Source of the DNA: Congregibacter sp.
Lineage (GTDB): Bacteria; Pseudomonadota; Gammaproteobacteria; Pseudomonadales; Halieaceae
DNA: 27,387 nt
Direction: 5' to 3'
Assembly: GCA_013911345.1 (NCBI GenBank)
Contig: JACETJ010000002.1
Span: 1 to 27,387 of the forward strand
In this document: positions 16,670 to 24,633 of the stretch, piece by piece
How the letters are laid out: each line of letters opens with the position of its first letter
Position numbering within the stretch: the first letter of the stretch is position 1
The notes under the pieces: generated by a model
Databases searched by the model: none
What the model was told of the DNA's origin: nothing
Seen by the model: only the letters and a program-made list of their open reading frames with translations
Program-made: the position numbers and the translations under genes

Positions 16670-17548
16670 ATGTCGCAGCAGGATAATCAGGAGGCTACCG
16701 CGCCTGATCGCACAGATAACCGCAAGGATCGGCTTGAGTTTAATAAGTTGCGTAAGCGGTTGCGCCGGCAAATGGGCAAAGCCATTGCGGACTTCAACAT
16801 GATTGAGGCTGGTGATCGTGTGATGGTGTGTATTTCTGGCGGCAAGGACTCTCATGCCATGCTGGAGCTCTTGATCTCATTAAGAAGCAGCGCGCCGATC
16901 GATTTCGATATTGTAGCGGTGACCCTCGATCAAAAGCAGCCGGGTTATCCCGAAGAGGTATTGCCCGCATATCTAGAACAACTCGACATTCCTTTCTATA
17001 TTTTGGAGAAGGATACCTACAGCGTGGTGCGCGCTATCGTTCCCGAAGGTAAAACAACCTGTGGTCTTTGCTCCCGTCTGCGGAGGGGGACGCTTTATGG
17101 ATTTGCAGAGCAGATTGGCGCAAACAAAATTGCCTTGGGACATCATCGAGACGATATCGTAGAGACACTCTTTTTGAATCTGTTTTTTGGCGGCAAACTT
17201 AAGGCCATGCCCGCGAAATTGAAGAGTGATGATGGACGACATCTGGTGATTCGCCCGCTGGCTTACTGCCGCGAATCTGACATCGCCGATTACGCACGAG
17301 CGATGCAGTTTCCCATTATTCCCTGCAATCTTTGTGGTACGCAGGAAAACCTCCAGCGCCAGGAAATCAAATCGATGCTCAGAGGTTGGGAGCAGCAATA
17401 TCCGGGCAGGACAGAGACGATTTTTAGAGCGCTCGGCAATGCTGCACCTTCGCATTTAATGGATCACAACCTGTTCGATTTTAAGGGGCTAAATGTTGAA
17501 GTCGACGACAGCTTGGGCCTCCCTGACATTCGTGTAGTCAACCTCTGA
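16670..17548 (+). CDS. ttcA: tRNA 2-thiocytidine synthetase TtcA
   Basis: A 292-residue enzyme that thiolates cytidine 32 of certain tRNAs, using ATP and an oxygen-sensitive [4Fe-4S] cluster. The PP-loop is [12 protein letters not shown], with SGGKDS at 56-61. The cluster cysteines are the C131-x2-C134 pair in [12 protein letters not shown] and C219/C222 in [10 protein letters not shown], matching the pattern of E. coli TtcA. GHHRDD near 159 belongs to the adenylation site. I chose the ATG at 16670 over the GTG directly before it; AGGAAA lies upstream. The stop overlaps the ccmA start by one base (TGATG), so TtcA leads the ccm operon. The link may be shared demand for iron, sulfur or redox conditions. 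Confidence 0.95.
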   Translation: MSQQDNQEATAPDRTDNRKDRLEFNKLRKRLRRQMGKAIADFNMIEAGDRVMVCISGGKDSHAMLELLISLRSSAPIDFDIVAVTLDQKQPGYPEEVLPAYLEQLDIPFYILEKDTYSVVRAIVPEGKTTCGLCSRLRRGTLYGFAEQIGANKIALGHHRDDIVETLFLNLFFGGKLKAMPAKLKSDDGRHLVIRPLAYCRESDIADYARAMQFPIIPCNLCGTQENLQRQEIKSMLRGWEQQYPGRTETIFRALGNAAPSHLMDHNLFDFKGLNVEVDDSLGLPDIRVVNL

Positions 17549-18138
17549 TGTTGCTAGAAGTCAGTCAAGTTGCCGTCGAACGAGGAGATCGAAGGCTACT
17601 GAGTGGCATTGATTTCAGGGTGTCGGCGGGCGAGGTTTGGCAGCTCTTGGGACCCAATGGCGTTGGCAAGACCAGTCTCTTGAGAGGTCTGGCCGGCGTG
17701 GCCCGGTTGGGGTTATCGGGTGAAATTCGGCGTGCGGGGCCTTTTCTTTATCTCGGCCACTCCGCTTCGTTGAAGCACAGTCTCAGTGCGGTCGATAACC
17801 TGCGCTGGCACCCGGCTTGCGACGTCATTGCCTCGAGTTCGCAGATTTGTGATGCGCTAGCACAGGTGAGCCTTGCGGGTTACGAGCACCGACCGGTGGG
17901 GTCATTGTCGGCGGGGCAGAAGCGCCGCGTCGCGCTCGCGCGGCTGTTACTCAGCGACGCTGCGCTGTGGCTGCTAGACGAGCCCTTCACCGCGCTCGAC
18001 GCTGCCGGCTGTGAATGGCTGGAGAGTCGGGTGCGTGAGCATGTCGGCGGTGGCGGTGCAGTGATCTTTACCAGCCATCAAGCCAGCCGGTTTGGCGCAT
18101 CGCAGCACAACCTGGATCTTGGTCTTTATGCCGTCTGA
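17548..18138 (+). CDS. ccmA: Cytochrome c biogenesis ATP-binding protein CcmA
   Basis: The 196-residue ATPase of the CcmABCD complex, which releases heme-loaded CcmE at the inner membrane. Walker A is GPNGVGKTS (35-43), the signature is LSAGQ (120-124), Walker B is LWLLDEP (140-146), and the H-loop is H177 in TSHQ. Length and the GHSASLKHSLSAVDNL segment are typical of CcmA and not of other ABC ATPases. The ATG overlaps the ttcA stop, and the 3' end overlaps ccmB by 11 bases. Confidence 0.95.
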   Translation: MLLEVSQVAVERGDRRLLSGIDFRVSAGEVWQLLGPNGVGKTSLLRGLAGVARLGLSGEIRRAGPFLYLGHSASLKHSLSAVDNLRWHPACDVIASSSQICDALAQVSLAGYEHRPVGSLSAGQKRRVALARLLLSDAALWLLDEPFTALDAAGCEWLESRVREHVGGGGAVIFTSHQASRFGASQHNLDLGLYAV

Positions 18139-18826
18139 GCGACCCCTACTATCACTCCGAGCGGTGTTCGCGAGGCAATTTTACCGTCATGCCCGGTCGA
18201 TCCTGGCGAGCCCATCGGATGTCGCCAATCCGCTGATATTTTTCTTCATGGTCATCACGCTCTTTCCTCTTGGGCTGGGCCCGGATCCGGATCGCCTGGC
18301 GACCATGGCGCCCGGCATACTGTGGGTTGTGGCACTGCTGGCCAGCTTGATGGTCAGTACCAGGCTGTTTGCCTCTGACTTTGAAGATGGCAGCCTGGAG
18401 CAGTTAGCGCTGGCGCCGTATCCCCTTGCCCTGACAGCACTGGCTGAAGTCGCCGCTCATTGGCTGGCCACGGGGTTCATATTGGCACTGGTATCGCCTT
18501 TGTTTGGCGTCATGCTTGGGCTGCCTCTGGACGGCTTGCTGGCGCTGGTAGCCAGTCTGGGTATGGGAACGGTTTGCCTGACGTTGATCGGTGCGTTGGG
18601 CAGTGCGCTAACGGTCAACATCCGACGAGGTGGGCTGTTGCTCTCGTTGCTAATCATTCCGCTGAATGTGCCGGTGCTGATCTTTGGCACGACGGCAGTG
18701 AGAGAAGCGGTGATGGGGGGCAATCCTGAGAGTTGGCTGGCCTTGATGGGTGGTTTGGCGCTCGGTTCGCTCGTTGTTTTACCAATAGCGGTCGCCGCAG
18801 CTCTGAGGGTCTCCCTCGACAGTTAA
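18128..18826 (+). CDS. ccmB: Heme exporter membrane protein CcmB
   Basis: A 232-residue protein with six predicted membrane helices. It pairs with CcmA as the transmembrane part of the ABC complex. Family marks are the N-terminal RPLLSLRAVFARQF segment, PLIFFFMVITLFPLGLGPDP, the DFEDGSLEQLALAP loop and IIPLNVPVLIFGT. ATG 18128 is chosen over a longer frame from 18092, because it begins like the family and gives the short overlap with ccmA that is common for this pair. A 75-base gap follows before ccmC, the largest inside the operon. Confidence 0.95.
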   Translation: MPSERPLLSLRAVFARQFYRHARSILASPSDVANPLIFFFMVITLFPLGLGPDPDRLATMAPGILWVVALLASLMVSTRLFASDFEDGSLEQLALAPYPLALTALAEVAAHWLATGFILALVSPLFGVMLGLPLDGLLALVASLGMGTVCLTLIGALGSALTVNIRRGGLLLSLLIIPLNVPVLIFGTTAVREAVMGGNPESWLALMGGLALGSLVVLPIAVAAALRVSLDS

Positions 18827-18901
18827 TAGGTGTGGCTCTCGATCTTGATTTGACTATGGTTTGAGGGTCATCACAAGGAGTTAGACGCTATACTAGGCGG
18901 C

Positions 18902-19639
18902 ATGTGGACCATCATTCACAAAATGGGATCGCCCCCCTGGTTTTTTCGCTTTAGCGGGGCTCTGGTGCGTTGGCTATTGCCGCTGACTATTTGTCTGCTG
19001 CTGGCTGGCGCCGTTTGGGGCTTACTGATCGCGCCGCCAGATTTTCGCCAGGGGAACTCGTATCGGATTATCTATATTCATGTGCCTGCTGCCGTGGTGG
19101 CGCTGGCAGGGTATTACGTGATGGCCCTGGCCGGCGCTGTGAGCCTGATCTGGCGTATTAAAATGGCGGATATTACGATGCGGGCAGTCGCGCCAGTCGG
19201 TGCTGTATTGACGGCCATCGCGCTGCTGACTGGGGCCATTTGGGGTAAGCCAACCTGGGGTGCCTGGTGGGTGTGGGACGCTCGCATTACCTCGATGTTG
19301 ATTCTGCTGTTTCTCTATCTCGGCGTGGTAGCGCTTTTTGAAGCCTACGAGAATAAAACGGCAGCAGCGCGAGCTTGCGCGGTGCTTACGCTGGTGGGCA
19401 CGGTGAATATCCCCATCATCTACAAGTCCGTCGACTGGTGGTACTCGCTCCATCAGCCTGCTTCGATTAAATTTACTGGAGAGTCAGCGATTGACGCCAG
19501 CATGCTCTATCCCTTGTTGTTGATGATTTTGGCGTTCTACTGCGTGTTTGTGGTGACGGTGCTGCTCAATATGAGAGCGGAGCTAGTGTGGTCCCACAGA
19601 GAATCGGGTTGGCTAAAACAGTGGGTGGGTGGCGCTTAA
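18902..19639 (+). CDS. ccmC: Heme handling protein CcmC
   Basis: The 245-residue member of the heme-handling family that loads heme onto CcmE on the outer face of the inner membrane. Six helices are visible. The tryptophan-rich WWD motif is WGKPTWGAWWVWDAR (114-128), flanked by the axial heme ligands H60 (YIHVPAA) and H184 (SLHQPAS). The start lies after a poor Shine-Dalgarno; a better AAGGAG stands 21 bases upstream, too far to serve it. The stop overlaps ccmD by one base (TAATG). Confidence 0.95.
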   Translation: MWTIIHKMGSPPWFFRFSGALVRWLLPLTICLLLAGAVWGLLIAPPDFRQGNSYRIIYIHVPAAVVALAGYYVMALAGAVSLIWRIKMADITMRAVAPVGAVLTAIALLTGAIWGKPTWGAWWVWDARITSMLILLFLYLGVVALFEAYENKTAAARACAVLTLVGTVNIPIIYKSVDWWYSLHQPASIKFTGESAIDASMLYPLLLMILAFYCVFVVTVLLNMRAELVWSHRESGWLKQWVGGA

Positions 19640-19851
19640 TGTATTTCGATTCAATTTCGGCGGTATGGCACATGGATGGCCATGGTGTTTATGTTTGGTT
19701 GGCATATGCACTCACAACGCTGCCACTTATCCTCATGGTCTGGTTTCCAATCCGGAGAATACGTCAGCATTGGCGTTGGTTGCAGGCTGAGCAGCGGCGC
19801 CATGCGGCTCTTCCTGGAGATCGATCGAGCGAAGCGGAGTCGGCCGTCTAA
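19639..19851 (+). CDS. ccmD: Heme exporter subunit CcmD
   Basis: A 70-residue single-pass membrane protein. The helix is at about residues 16-36 (GVYVWLAYALTTLPLILMVW), followed by a basic cytoplasmic tail (RRIRQHWRW) and an acidic end. Small size, topology and position between ccmC and ccmE identify it better than sequence, which is poorly conserved in this family. It is needed to release holo-CcmE from CcmABC. Its ATG is inside a longer frame that opens at 19588; the later ATG is chosen because it overlaps the ccmC stop. Confidence 0.9.
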   Translation: MYFDSISAVWHMDGHGVYVWLAYALTTLPLILMVWFPIRRIRQHWRWLQAEQRRHAALPGDRSSEAESAV

Positions 19852-20303
19852 TGCATCCAGTGCGCAAACAGCGATTGATGTTAGTCAGCTTGCTGGTGGT
19901 GCTGTCCAGTGCAGCCATTGGTTTGGTCACTTTTGCGCTGCGCGATAACATCAATTTGTTCTACCCCCCAGCTGATGTGGTGGCAGGAAAGGCGCCGACA
20001 GACCGTAGCATCCGATTGGGCGGTATGGTGGTTGATGGCAGTATTGAACGGAGTGAGACCGATCTGGACACAACCTTTTGGGTGACGGACTACGAGGCCT
20101 CGGTTGCCGTGCGTTATAGCGGTATTCTTCCTGACCTCTTCGCCGAGGGGGAGGGAGTGGTAGCCGAGGGTACGCTCAACGAGTCGGGCATGTTGGTTGC
20201 GACACAAGTGCTGGCTAAGCACGATGAGAATTACATGCCCCCCGAGGTTGCAGCCGCGCTCGAGGGAAAATCAGCACCCGTTGGGAAACCTGTTCTACCG
20301 TGA
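19851..20303 (+). CDS. ccmE: Periplasmic heme chaperone CcmE
   Basis: A 150-residue protein anchored by one N-terminal helix (9-30) with a beta-barrel OB-fold domain in the periplasm. The heme-binding motif HDENYMP begins at H124, which binds heme covalently; Y128 helps ligate it. This is the usual His form and not the Cys variant found in some archaea and sulfate reducers. The NLFYPPADVVAG and RLGGMV blocks are standard. Its start overlaps the ccmD stop by one base and its stop overlaps the ccmF start by four. Confidence 0.96.
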   Translation: MHPVRKQRLMLVSLLVVLSSAAIGLVTFALRDNINLFYPPADVVAGKAPTDRSIRLGGMVVDGSIERSETDLDTTFWVTDYEASVAVRYSGILPDLFAEGEGVVAEGTLNESGMLVATQVLAKHDENYMPPEVAAALEGKSAPVGKPVLP

Positions 20304-22279
20304 TTCCCGAACTCGGCCATGTCTCGCTAATCATTGCCTTTGCGCTGGCGATTGGTCTGGCTGCAGTGCCAATGTGGGGAGCACTGCGTCGCGATATCGC
20401 GGCCATGAACACCGCACCTTCCTTGGCGGTAGGAGTCACCGTATTCGTCGGCATCGCTTTTGCTCTTCTGGCCGTCAGCTTTTTACAGGATGATTTTTCG
20501 GTGGCGGTGGTGGCCGCTAATTCCAACAGCCTGCTCCCGCCGATTTTCAAATTTTCAGCCGTGTGGGGTAATCACGAAGGCTCTCTCCTGCTGTGGGTCC
20601 TGATACTTTCCGGCTGGATGACAGCGGTGGCCTACTTCAGTCGGGGCCTGCCACTAGTGATGGTCGCCCGCGTGCTCAGCGTCATGGGTATGGTGGCGGT
20701 CGGTTTTCTCGCTTTCTCTCTGTTGACTTCGAACCCTTTTGAACGGCTGTTACCCAATACGCCGCTTGATGGGAATGATCTTAACCCGCTGCTTCAGGAT
20801 CCTGGGCTGATCATTCATCCCCCATTGCTCTATATGGGTTACGTCGGCTTGTCTGTTCCTTTTGCCTTTGCGATCGCCGCCTTGATGGGGGGGCGTTTGG
20901 ATGCCTCATGGGCCCGATGGTCAAGACCCTGGACCAACGTAGCGTGGGGGTTTCTCTCGCTTGGCATCATGCTGGGAAGCTGGTGGGCCTATTACGAGCT
21001 GGGCTGGGGTGGGTGGTGGTTTTGGGACCCCGTCGAGAACGCCTCTTTCATGCCGTGGTTGATGGGTGCGGCCCTTGTTCACAGCCTGGCGGTAACAGAG
21101 AAGCGCGGTGTGTTTCGCTCCTGGACGGTTCTGCTCGCCATCTTTGCTTTCTCCTTGTCATTGCTGGGTACTTTTTTGGTGCGTTCAGGCGTGCTGACTA
21201 GCGTCCATGCATTTGCCGCCGACCCTGAGCGCGGACTGTTCATTCTGGTTTTTCTGGCCCTCGTCGTGGGTAGTTCACTCTTGCTTTACGCTTTGAGGGC
21301 GCCCTCTGTTGCCAGTCGGGTGGCCTATGGTGCGGTGTCCCGCGAATCCCTGCTCATGGCCAACAATCTGGTGTTCACGGTGTCTACCGTTGTAGTGCTA
21401 TTGGGCACGCTCTTTCCTTTGATCATGGACGCGTTTTCTCTGGGGAAGTATTCGGTTGGACCTCCTTACTTCAATGCTGTTTTCGTGCCGTTGATGGCCT
21501 TGCTGATGCCGTTTATGGCTGTTGGCCCTCTCTCTCGTTGGCGCGAAGACTCTGCGCGTCGCTGGCTGCATGAGTTGCTGGTTCCCGGTCTTGGAGTATT
21601 GGTGGTAGCGGTTTTGCTCGGGATGCTGGGCAAGGCAGTGTTTAACATTTGGATTGCCTTGGCGGTGCTGCTCTCTGGATGGGTGGCGCTTGGCGTGATC
21701 AAAGATGCATGGCGGCGCCTGACTTCGGGTATGACAAGCGGGTTGCAGTGGCGTCGACTGTCCCCGAGCTTCATGGGCATGTCACTGGCCCATTTGGGGT
21801 TTGCTGGCGTGGTGTTGGGCGCGGTTGTGGTGACTCAGGAAAGCGAAGAGCACGATTTAAGAATGGCGGTAGGGGACGCAGCGTCTTTGGGGGCATACCG
21901 ATTTGAGTTGCAGAGCCTCGGTCAGCAGGCGGGTCCCAACTACCTTGCAGACCAAGCGGTGTTTGAGGTGAGCCGCAACGGTGAGTTCATCGCAGTACTG
22001 GTGCCGGAAAAGCGTCGCTACTTTGCCAGCGGGCAGATCATGACAGAGGCTGCCATCGATGCGAGTTTGTGGAGGGATCTCTACATCGCATTGGGGGAGC
22101 CGATTGGCGAGAACGCTTGGGCCGTCCGCCTGCAATACAAGCCCATGGTGAGGTGGTTGTGGTTGGGCTCACTCATGATTGGTTTTGGAGCCTTGGTCAC
22201 CGTATTTGACAGGCGTTACCGGTCGCAGGCTGCTCGCAACCCGGTGCCACAAACCGGAGCTGGCGCGGTTGCAAGCTAA
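20300..22279 (+). CDS. ccmF: Cytochrome c heme lyase subunit CcmF
   Basis: A 659-residue membrane protein with many helices, the core of the heme ligation complex CcmFGHI. It starts at GTG with the canonical MIPELGH N-terminus. The WWD motif is GWGGWWFWDPVEN (235-247). Periplasmic His candidates are H173 (IIHPPLLYMGY) and H261, and the HEGSLLLWV segment at 92-100 is also typical. It takes heme from CcmE and joins it to apocytochrome CXXCH thiols. The GTG overlaps the ccmE stop, and the 3' end overlaps ccmG by about 11 bases. Confidence 0.96.
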   Translation: MIPELGHVSLIIAFALAIGLAAVPMWGALRRDIAAMNTAPSLAVGVTVFVGIAFALLAVSFLQDDFSVAVVAANSNSLLPPIFKFSAVWGNHEGSLLLWVLILSGWMTAVAYFSRGLPLVMVARVLSVMGMVAVGFLAFSLLTSNPFERLLPNTPLDGNDLNPLLQDPGLIIHPPLLYMGYVGLSVPFAFAIAALMGGRLDASWARWSRPWTNVAWGFLSLGIMLGSWWAYYELGWGGWWFWDPVENASFMPWLMGAALVHSLAVTEKRGVFRSWTVLLAIFAFSLSLLGTFLVRSGVLTSVHAFAADPERGLFILVFLALVVGSSLLLYALRAPSVASRVAYGAVSRESLLMANNLVFTVSTVVVLLGTLFPLIMDAFSLGKYSVGPPYFNAVFVPLMALLMPFMAVGPLSRWREDSARRWLHELLVPGLGVLVVAVLLGMLGKAVFNIWIALAVLLSGWVALGVIKDAWRRLTSGMTSGLQWRRLSPSFMGMSLAHLGFAGVVLGAVVVTQESEEHDLRMAVGDAASLGAYRFELQSLGQQAGPNYLADQAVFEVSRNGEFIAVLVPEKRRYFASGQIMTEAAIDASLWRDLYIALGEPIGENAWAVRLQYKPMVRWLWLGSLMIGFGALVTVFDRRYRSQAARNPVPQTGAGAVAS

Positions 22280-22823
22280 GAAGTTCATACCGCTCGTTGC
22301 CTTTGTGGTCCTCGCGGGTTTGCTGTTTCGAGGTCTGTCGATCGATCCCACCGAACTACCGGCTGCCAGGCTCGGGCAGCTTTTCCCCGAATTTAGTCAG
22401 CCGGAGCTCTCCACTGGGAGAGCGATTTCGGTTGAGGCGCTGGCACTCAGACCGGCCCTGGTTAATGTCTGGGCTACCTGGTGCTACTCCTGTCGGGTGG
22501 AGCACCCCTACCTGATTGCGCTCGCGCAACAGGGGGTGCCTATTTATGGATTGAATTACAAAGATGACTCCGCCAAGGCGCGTGAGTGGCTCTCCCAGTT
22601 GGGGGACCCTTATCAATTGAATATTGTCGACGTCGAGGGTTCAGTGGGCCTGGATTTGGGTGTGTATGGCGCGCCAGAAACCTACGTTCTGGATGCCGAC
22701 GGCGTGATCGCGCACCGGCATGTTGGTGTCTTGAATGAGGAGGTGTTCCAACGTGACTTTAGTCCTTGGTTTTCGCTGGCGGCCTCCTCGAGCGAGGCGC
22801 GGGGCGCGGGCAGAGTGGAGTGA
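22269..22823 (+). CDS. ccmG: Thiol:disulfide protein CcmG/DsbE
   Basis: A 184-residue membrane-anchored thioredoxin-like protein (helix at about 6-24) that keeps apocytochrome cysteines reduced. The active site is WCYSC (C72, C75), where E. coli CcmG has WCPTC. The GVYGAPETYVLD segment carries the cis-proline loop, and the acidic NYKDD region is typical of CcmG. I infer a TTG start at 22269, backed by GGAG nine bases upstream; a frame opening at 22179 would overlap ccmF by 100 bases and delay the membrane helix. The stop codon is inside the first unit of an 11-bp tandem repeat. Confidence 0.92.
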   Translation: MQAKKFIPLVAFVVLAGLLFRGLSIDPTELPAARLGQLFPEFSQPELSTGRAISVEALALRPALVNVWATWCYSCRVEHPYLIALAQQGVPIYGLNYKDDSAKAREWLSQLGDPYQLNIVDVEGSVGLDLGVYGAPETYVLDADGVIAHRHVGVLNEEVFQRDFSPWFSLAASSSEARGAGRVE

Positions 22824-22882
22824 GAGTGGAGTGAGAGTGGAGTGAGAGTGGAGTGAGAGTGGAGTGATAGTGGAGTGATAGT
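22812..22882 (+). repeat. 11-bp tandem repeat spanning the ccmG-ccmH junction
   Basis: Five identical copies of AGAGTGGAGTG are followed by one copy with a single change (ATAGTGGAGTG) and five bases of a seventh. The first unit and the first base of the second hold the ccmG stop (GTGGAGTGA). The sixth unit holds the likely ccmH start GTG. Each unit carries GGAG and GTG, so the array presents a ladder of ribosome-binding-like and start-like triplets. Eleven is not a multiple of three, so neighbouring units lie in different frames. A slippage-prone array like this could vary in copy number between strains. Confidence 0.95.
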
Positions 22883-23351
22883 CGCGGTGAGGGCGGTGAT
22901 TCTCGTGTTGCTGTGTTGCTCACCTTGGGCAGCCTCCAATACGTGGGCGGTGATTGAAACCTACGATTTTTCTTCGCCCGATCTCGAGCGGCGTTATCAC
23001 GTTCTCAGTCAGGAGTTACGTTGTCCAAAGTGCCAGAACCAGAACATTGCTGACTCCAATGCGCCGATCGCGAGGGATCTTCGCGTTGTCTTATACGAGC
23101 AATTAGAGGCCGGCGCTTCAGACGATGAAATCCTGGCATTTATGGTTGCCCGGTACGGTGAGTTTGTTCGCTATCGCCCCGGTATGGATCGCAATACGGT
23201 GTTGTTATGGGCCGCTCCGGGACTATTGCTGGCGCTGGGCGCGGTGGGCCTGTTTATGCACTTCAGGCAGAGGTCTGCTGAGGTCTCCACGGCCCTCACC
23301 GACAGTGATAAGGCTGAGATAGAGCGGTTGCTCCGAGGGCCACGGGTTTGA
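22875..23351 (+). CDS. ccmH: Cytochrome c maturation thiol protein CcmH (CycL/NrfF-like)
   Basis: A 158-residue exported protein that works with CcmG to reduce apocytochrome and present it to CcmF. A signal or anchor helix (1-25) is followed by the active motif LRCPKCQNQNI (C50, C53), the ASDDEILAFMVARYGEFVRY block and a C-terminal helix at about 112-130. The start is uncertain: GTG 22875 is inside the tandem repeat, with GGAG ten bases upstream, while GTG 22887 and 22896 are alternatives that still keep the hydrophobic core. An in-frame stop at 22854 rules out earlier starts. This is the short CcmH, with the TPR part encoded separately by ccmI. Confidence 0.93.
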   Translation: MIVAVRAVILVLLCCSPWAASNTWAVIETYDFSSPDLERRYHVLSQELRCPKCQNQNIADSNAPIARDLRVVLYEQLEAGASDDEILAFMVARYGEFVRYRPGMDRNTVLLWAAPGLLLALGAVGLFMHFRQRSAEVSTALTDSDKAEIERLLRGPRV

Positions 23352-24508
23352 GCTCGGCTTTTCCGGTTATTGCAGCGGCACTTTGGGTTAGCGCTGCCGC
23401 ACTGGTCATCTTTCTGCCGCGAGTTTGGCGTCGAGGAGGATCACCTGAGACCAATGAGGATTGGTTGCGCCTTCGGCAAAGGGAGCTGGCTGCTGAGCCA
23501 GAAGCGCTGAAAGAAGAGGCGGCGCTGCGATTGATTGAGGATGGCGTAGAGAGCGACTCGCAATCGGCGTTCGCAGTGCCGCGATACTCTGGCAGGGGGC
23601 AGACGCTCGCGGCCGCGGGACTCGCAGCCGCCGTCTGGTTGCTGTATTGGCAGTTGGGGGGTTGGGAAGACGTCCAGATAGCCGAGCAACTTGGCCGTAT
23701 AGAGCAGTCAGAACCCGAAGCAGTGTTGGCGCTGATCGATAGGATGACGGCGCGTGCTGAGGCAAGACCGGACAACGCGGACTATTCGCTGTTGCTGGGT
23801 GAATACTATCTGTCTGGTAACGAGCCTGCGCAGGCATTGCGCTACTACGACCGGCTCATTGATTTAGGGGCAACTGCTCCAGAAATTTTGGGTAAGGCGG
23901 CGCAATCTGAATTTCTCTCTTCTGGTCGGGTGCTGAATTCGCGAGCTCGGTCACGCGCTGAGCAGGCTCTCGCGATTGACCCGATGCAGGCTGCGGCGCT
24001 GGCCACCCTGGGTATGGCGGGTTTTGAGGAGGGTGACTATCGGCAGGCAATTGTCTATTGGCAGCGGCTTCGAGAGCTGGAGCCACCGGGGTCTCCCGGT
24101 TACGAGATGCTGGGCCAGGTGATTGAGCGCGCCAAGATGGAGCTTGGTGAGACCGTCGCCGACAGCGCTGGGTCATCAGGTGTTGGCGTTGACGTGACTG
24201 TGTCAGCTGGAGAGGGCTTGCCAGCAGGGGGTCTCCTGTTTGTGCTCGCGCGCCCGGAAGGAGCGGAATCGGGGATGCCGATTGCCGTGGTCCGCACAAC
24301 CGCGACGGCTTGGCCGGTGACGGTGCGTCTGGACGACAGCGCTTCAATGGCCGGACAGCGCATCTCGGATTTCCAGAAAGTGTCAGTCGAAGTGCAGGTT
24401 TCGGGCAACGGTGAGCCTGGACGAGAGAATGCGGTGGCGTGGGAGGCGATTCCGTCTTTCCCGGTTGGGGAGTCGAGCCCCCTCAGAATCAGTTTGCAGG
24501 TCGAATAG
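23348..24508 (+). CDS. ccmI: Apocytochrome c chaperone CcmI
   Basis: A 386-residue TPR protein that binds apocytochrome c. Two membrane helices (about 5-24 and 86-103) flank a cytoplasmic loop with the LRLRQRELAAEPE pattern of the family. TPR repeats follow at about 145-240 (YSLLLGEYYLSGNEPAQALRYYDR and AALATLGMAGFEEGDYRQAI). A C-terminal beta-rich domain at 280-386 resembles the periplasmic CcmI/NrfG tail. The TTG start overlaps the ccmH stop by four bases (TTGA). It closes the ccm operon. Confidence 0.92.
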   Translation: MSSAFPVIAAALWVSAAALVIFLPRVWRRGGSPETNEDWLRLRQRELAAEPEALKEEAALRLIEDGVESDSQSAFAVPRYSGRGQTLAAAGLAAAVWLLYWQLGGWEDVQIAEQLGRIEQSEPEAVLALIDRMTARAEARPDNADYSLLLGEYYLSGNEPAQALRYYDRLIDLGATAPEILGKAAQSEFLSSGRVLNSRARSRAEQALAIDPMQAAALATLGMAGFEEGDYRQAIVYWQRLRELEPPGSPGYEMLGQVIERAKMELGETVADSAGSSGVGVDVTVSAGEGLPAGGLLFVLARPEGAESGMPIAVVRTTATAWPVTVRLDDSASMAGQRISDFQKVSVEVQVSGNGEPGRENAVAWEAIPSFPVGESSPLRISLQVE

Positions 24509-24633
24509 TCGACAAAATTCGGCATCAAACATAGTGTTGTTCGCTAGAAGTCTATACACTACATATTGTGTTTTTTAGCTTTTCGGGGCCCTAGTCGCTC
24601 CCGCTAGCTTGCAATGGGTATACGAATTCAATA

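Noticed and set aside
18861..18894. Promoter before ccmC (TTGAGG with TATACT)
   Set aside because: The spacing is 22 bases and the -10 would lie only seven bases before the ATG, so a normal leader is impossible.
22812..22882. CRISPR array
   Set aside because: The units are contiguous with no spacers, only 11 bp long, and no cas genes are present; this is a simple tandem repeat.
24537..24567. Promoter of smc (TTGTTC with TATACA or TACATA)
   Set aside because: Either the spacing is too short (10) or the -10 match is poor at 17; no convincing pair.
24556..24576. Terminator after ccmI
   Set aside because: ACAC/GTGT gives only a 4-bp A/T-flanked stem before a T-run; too weak to call.
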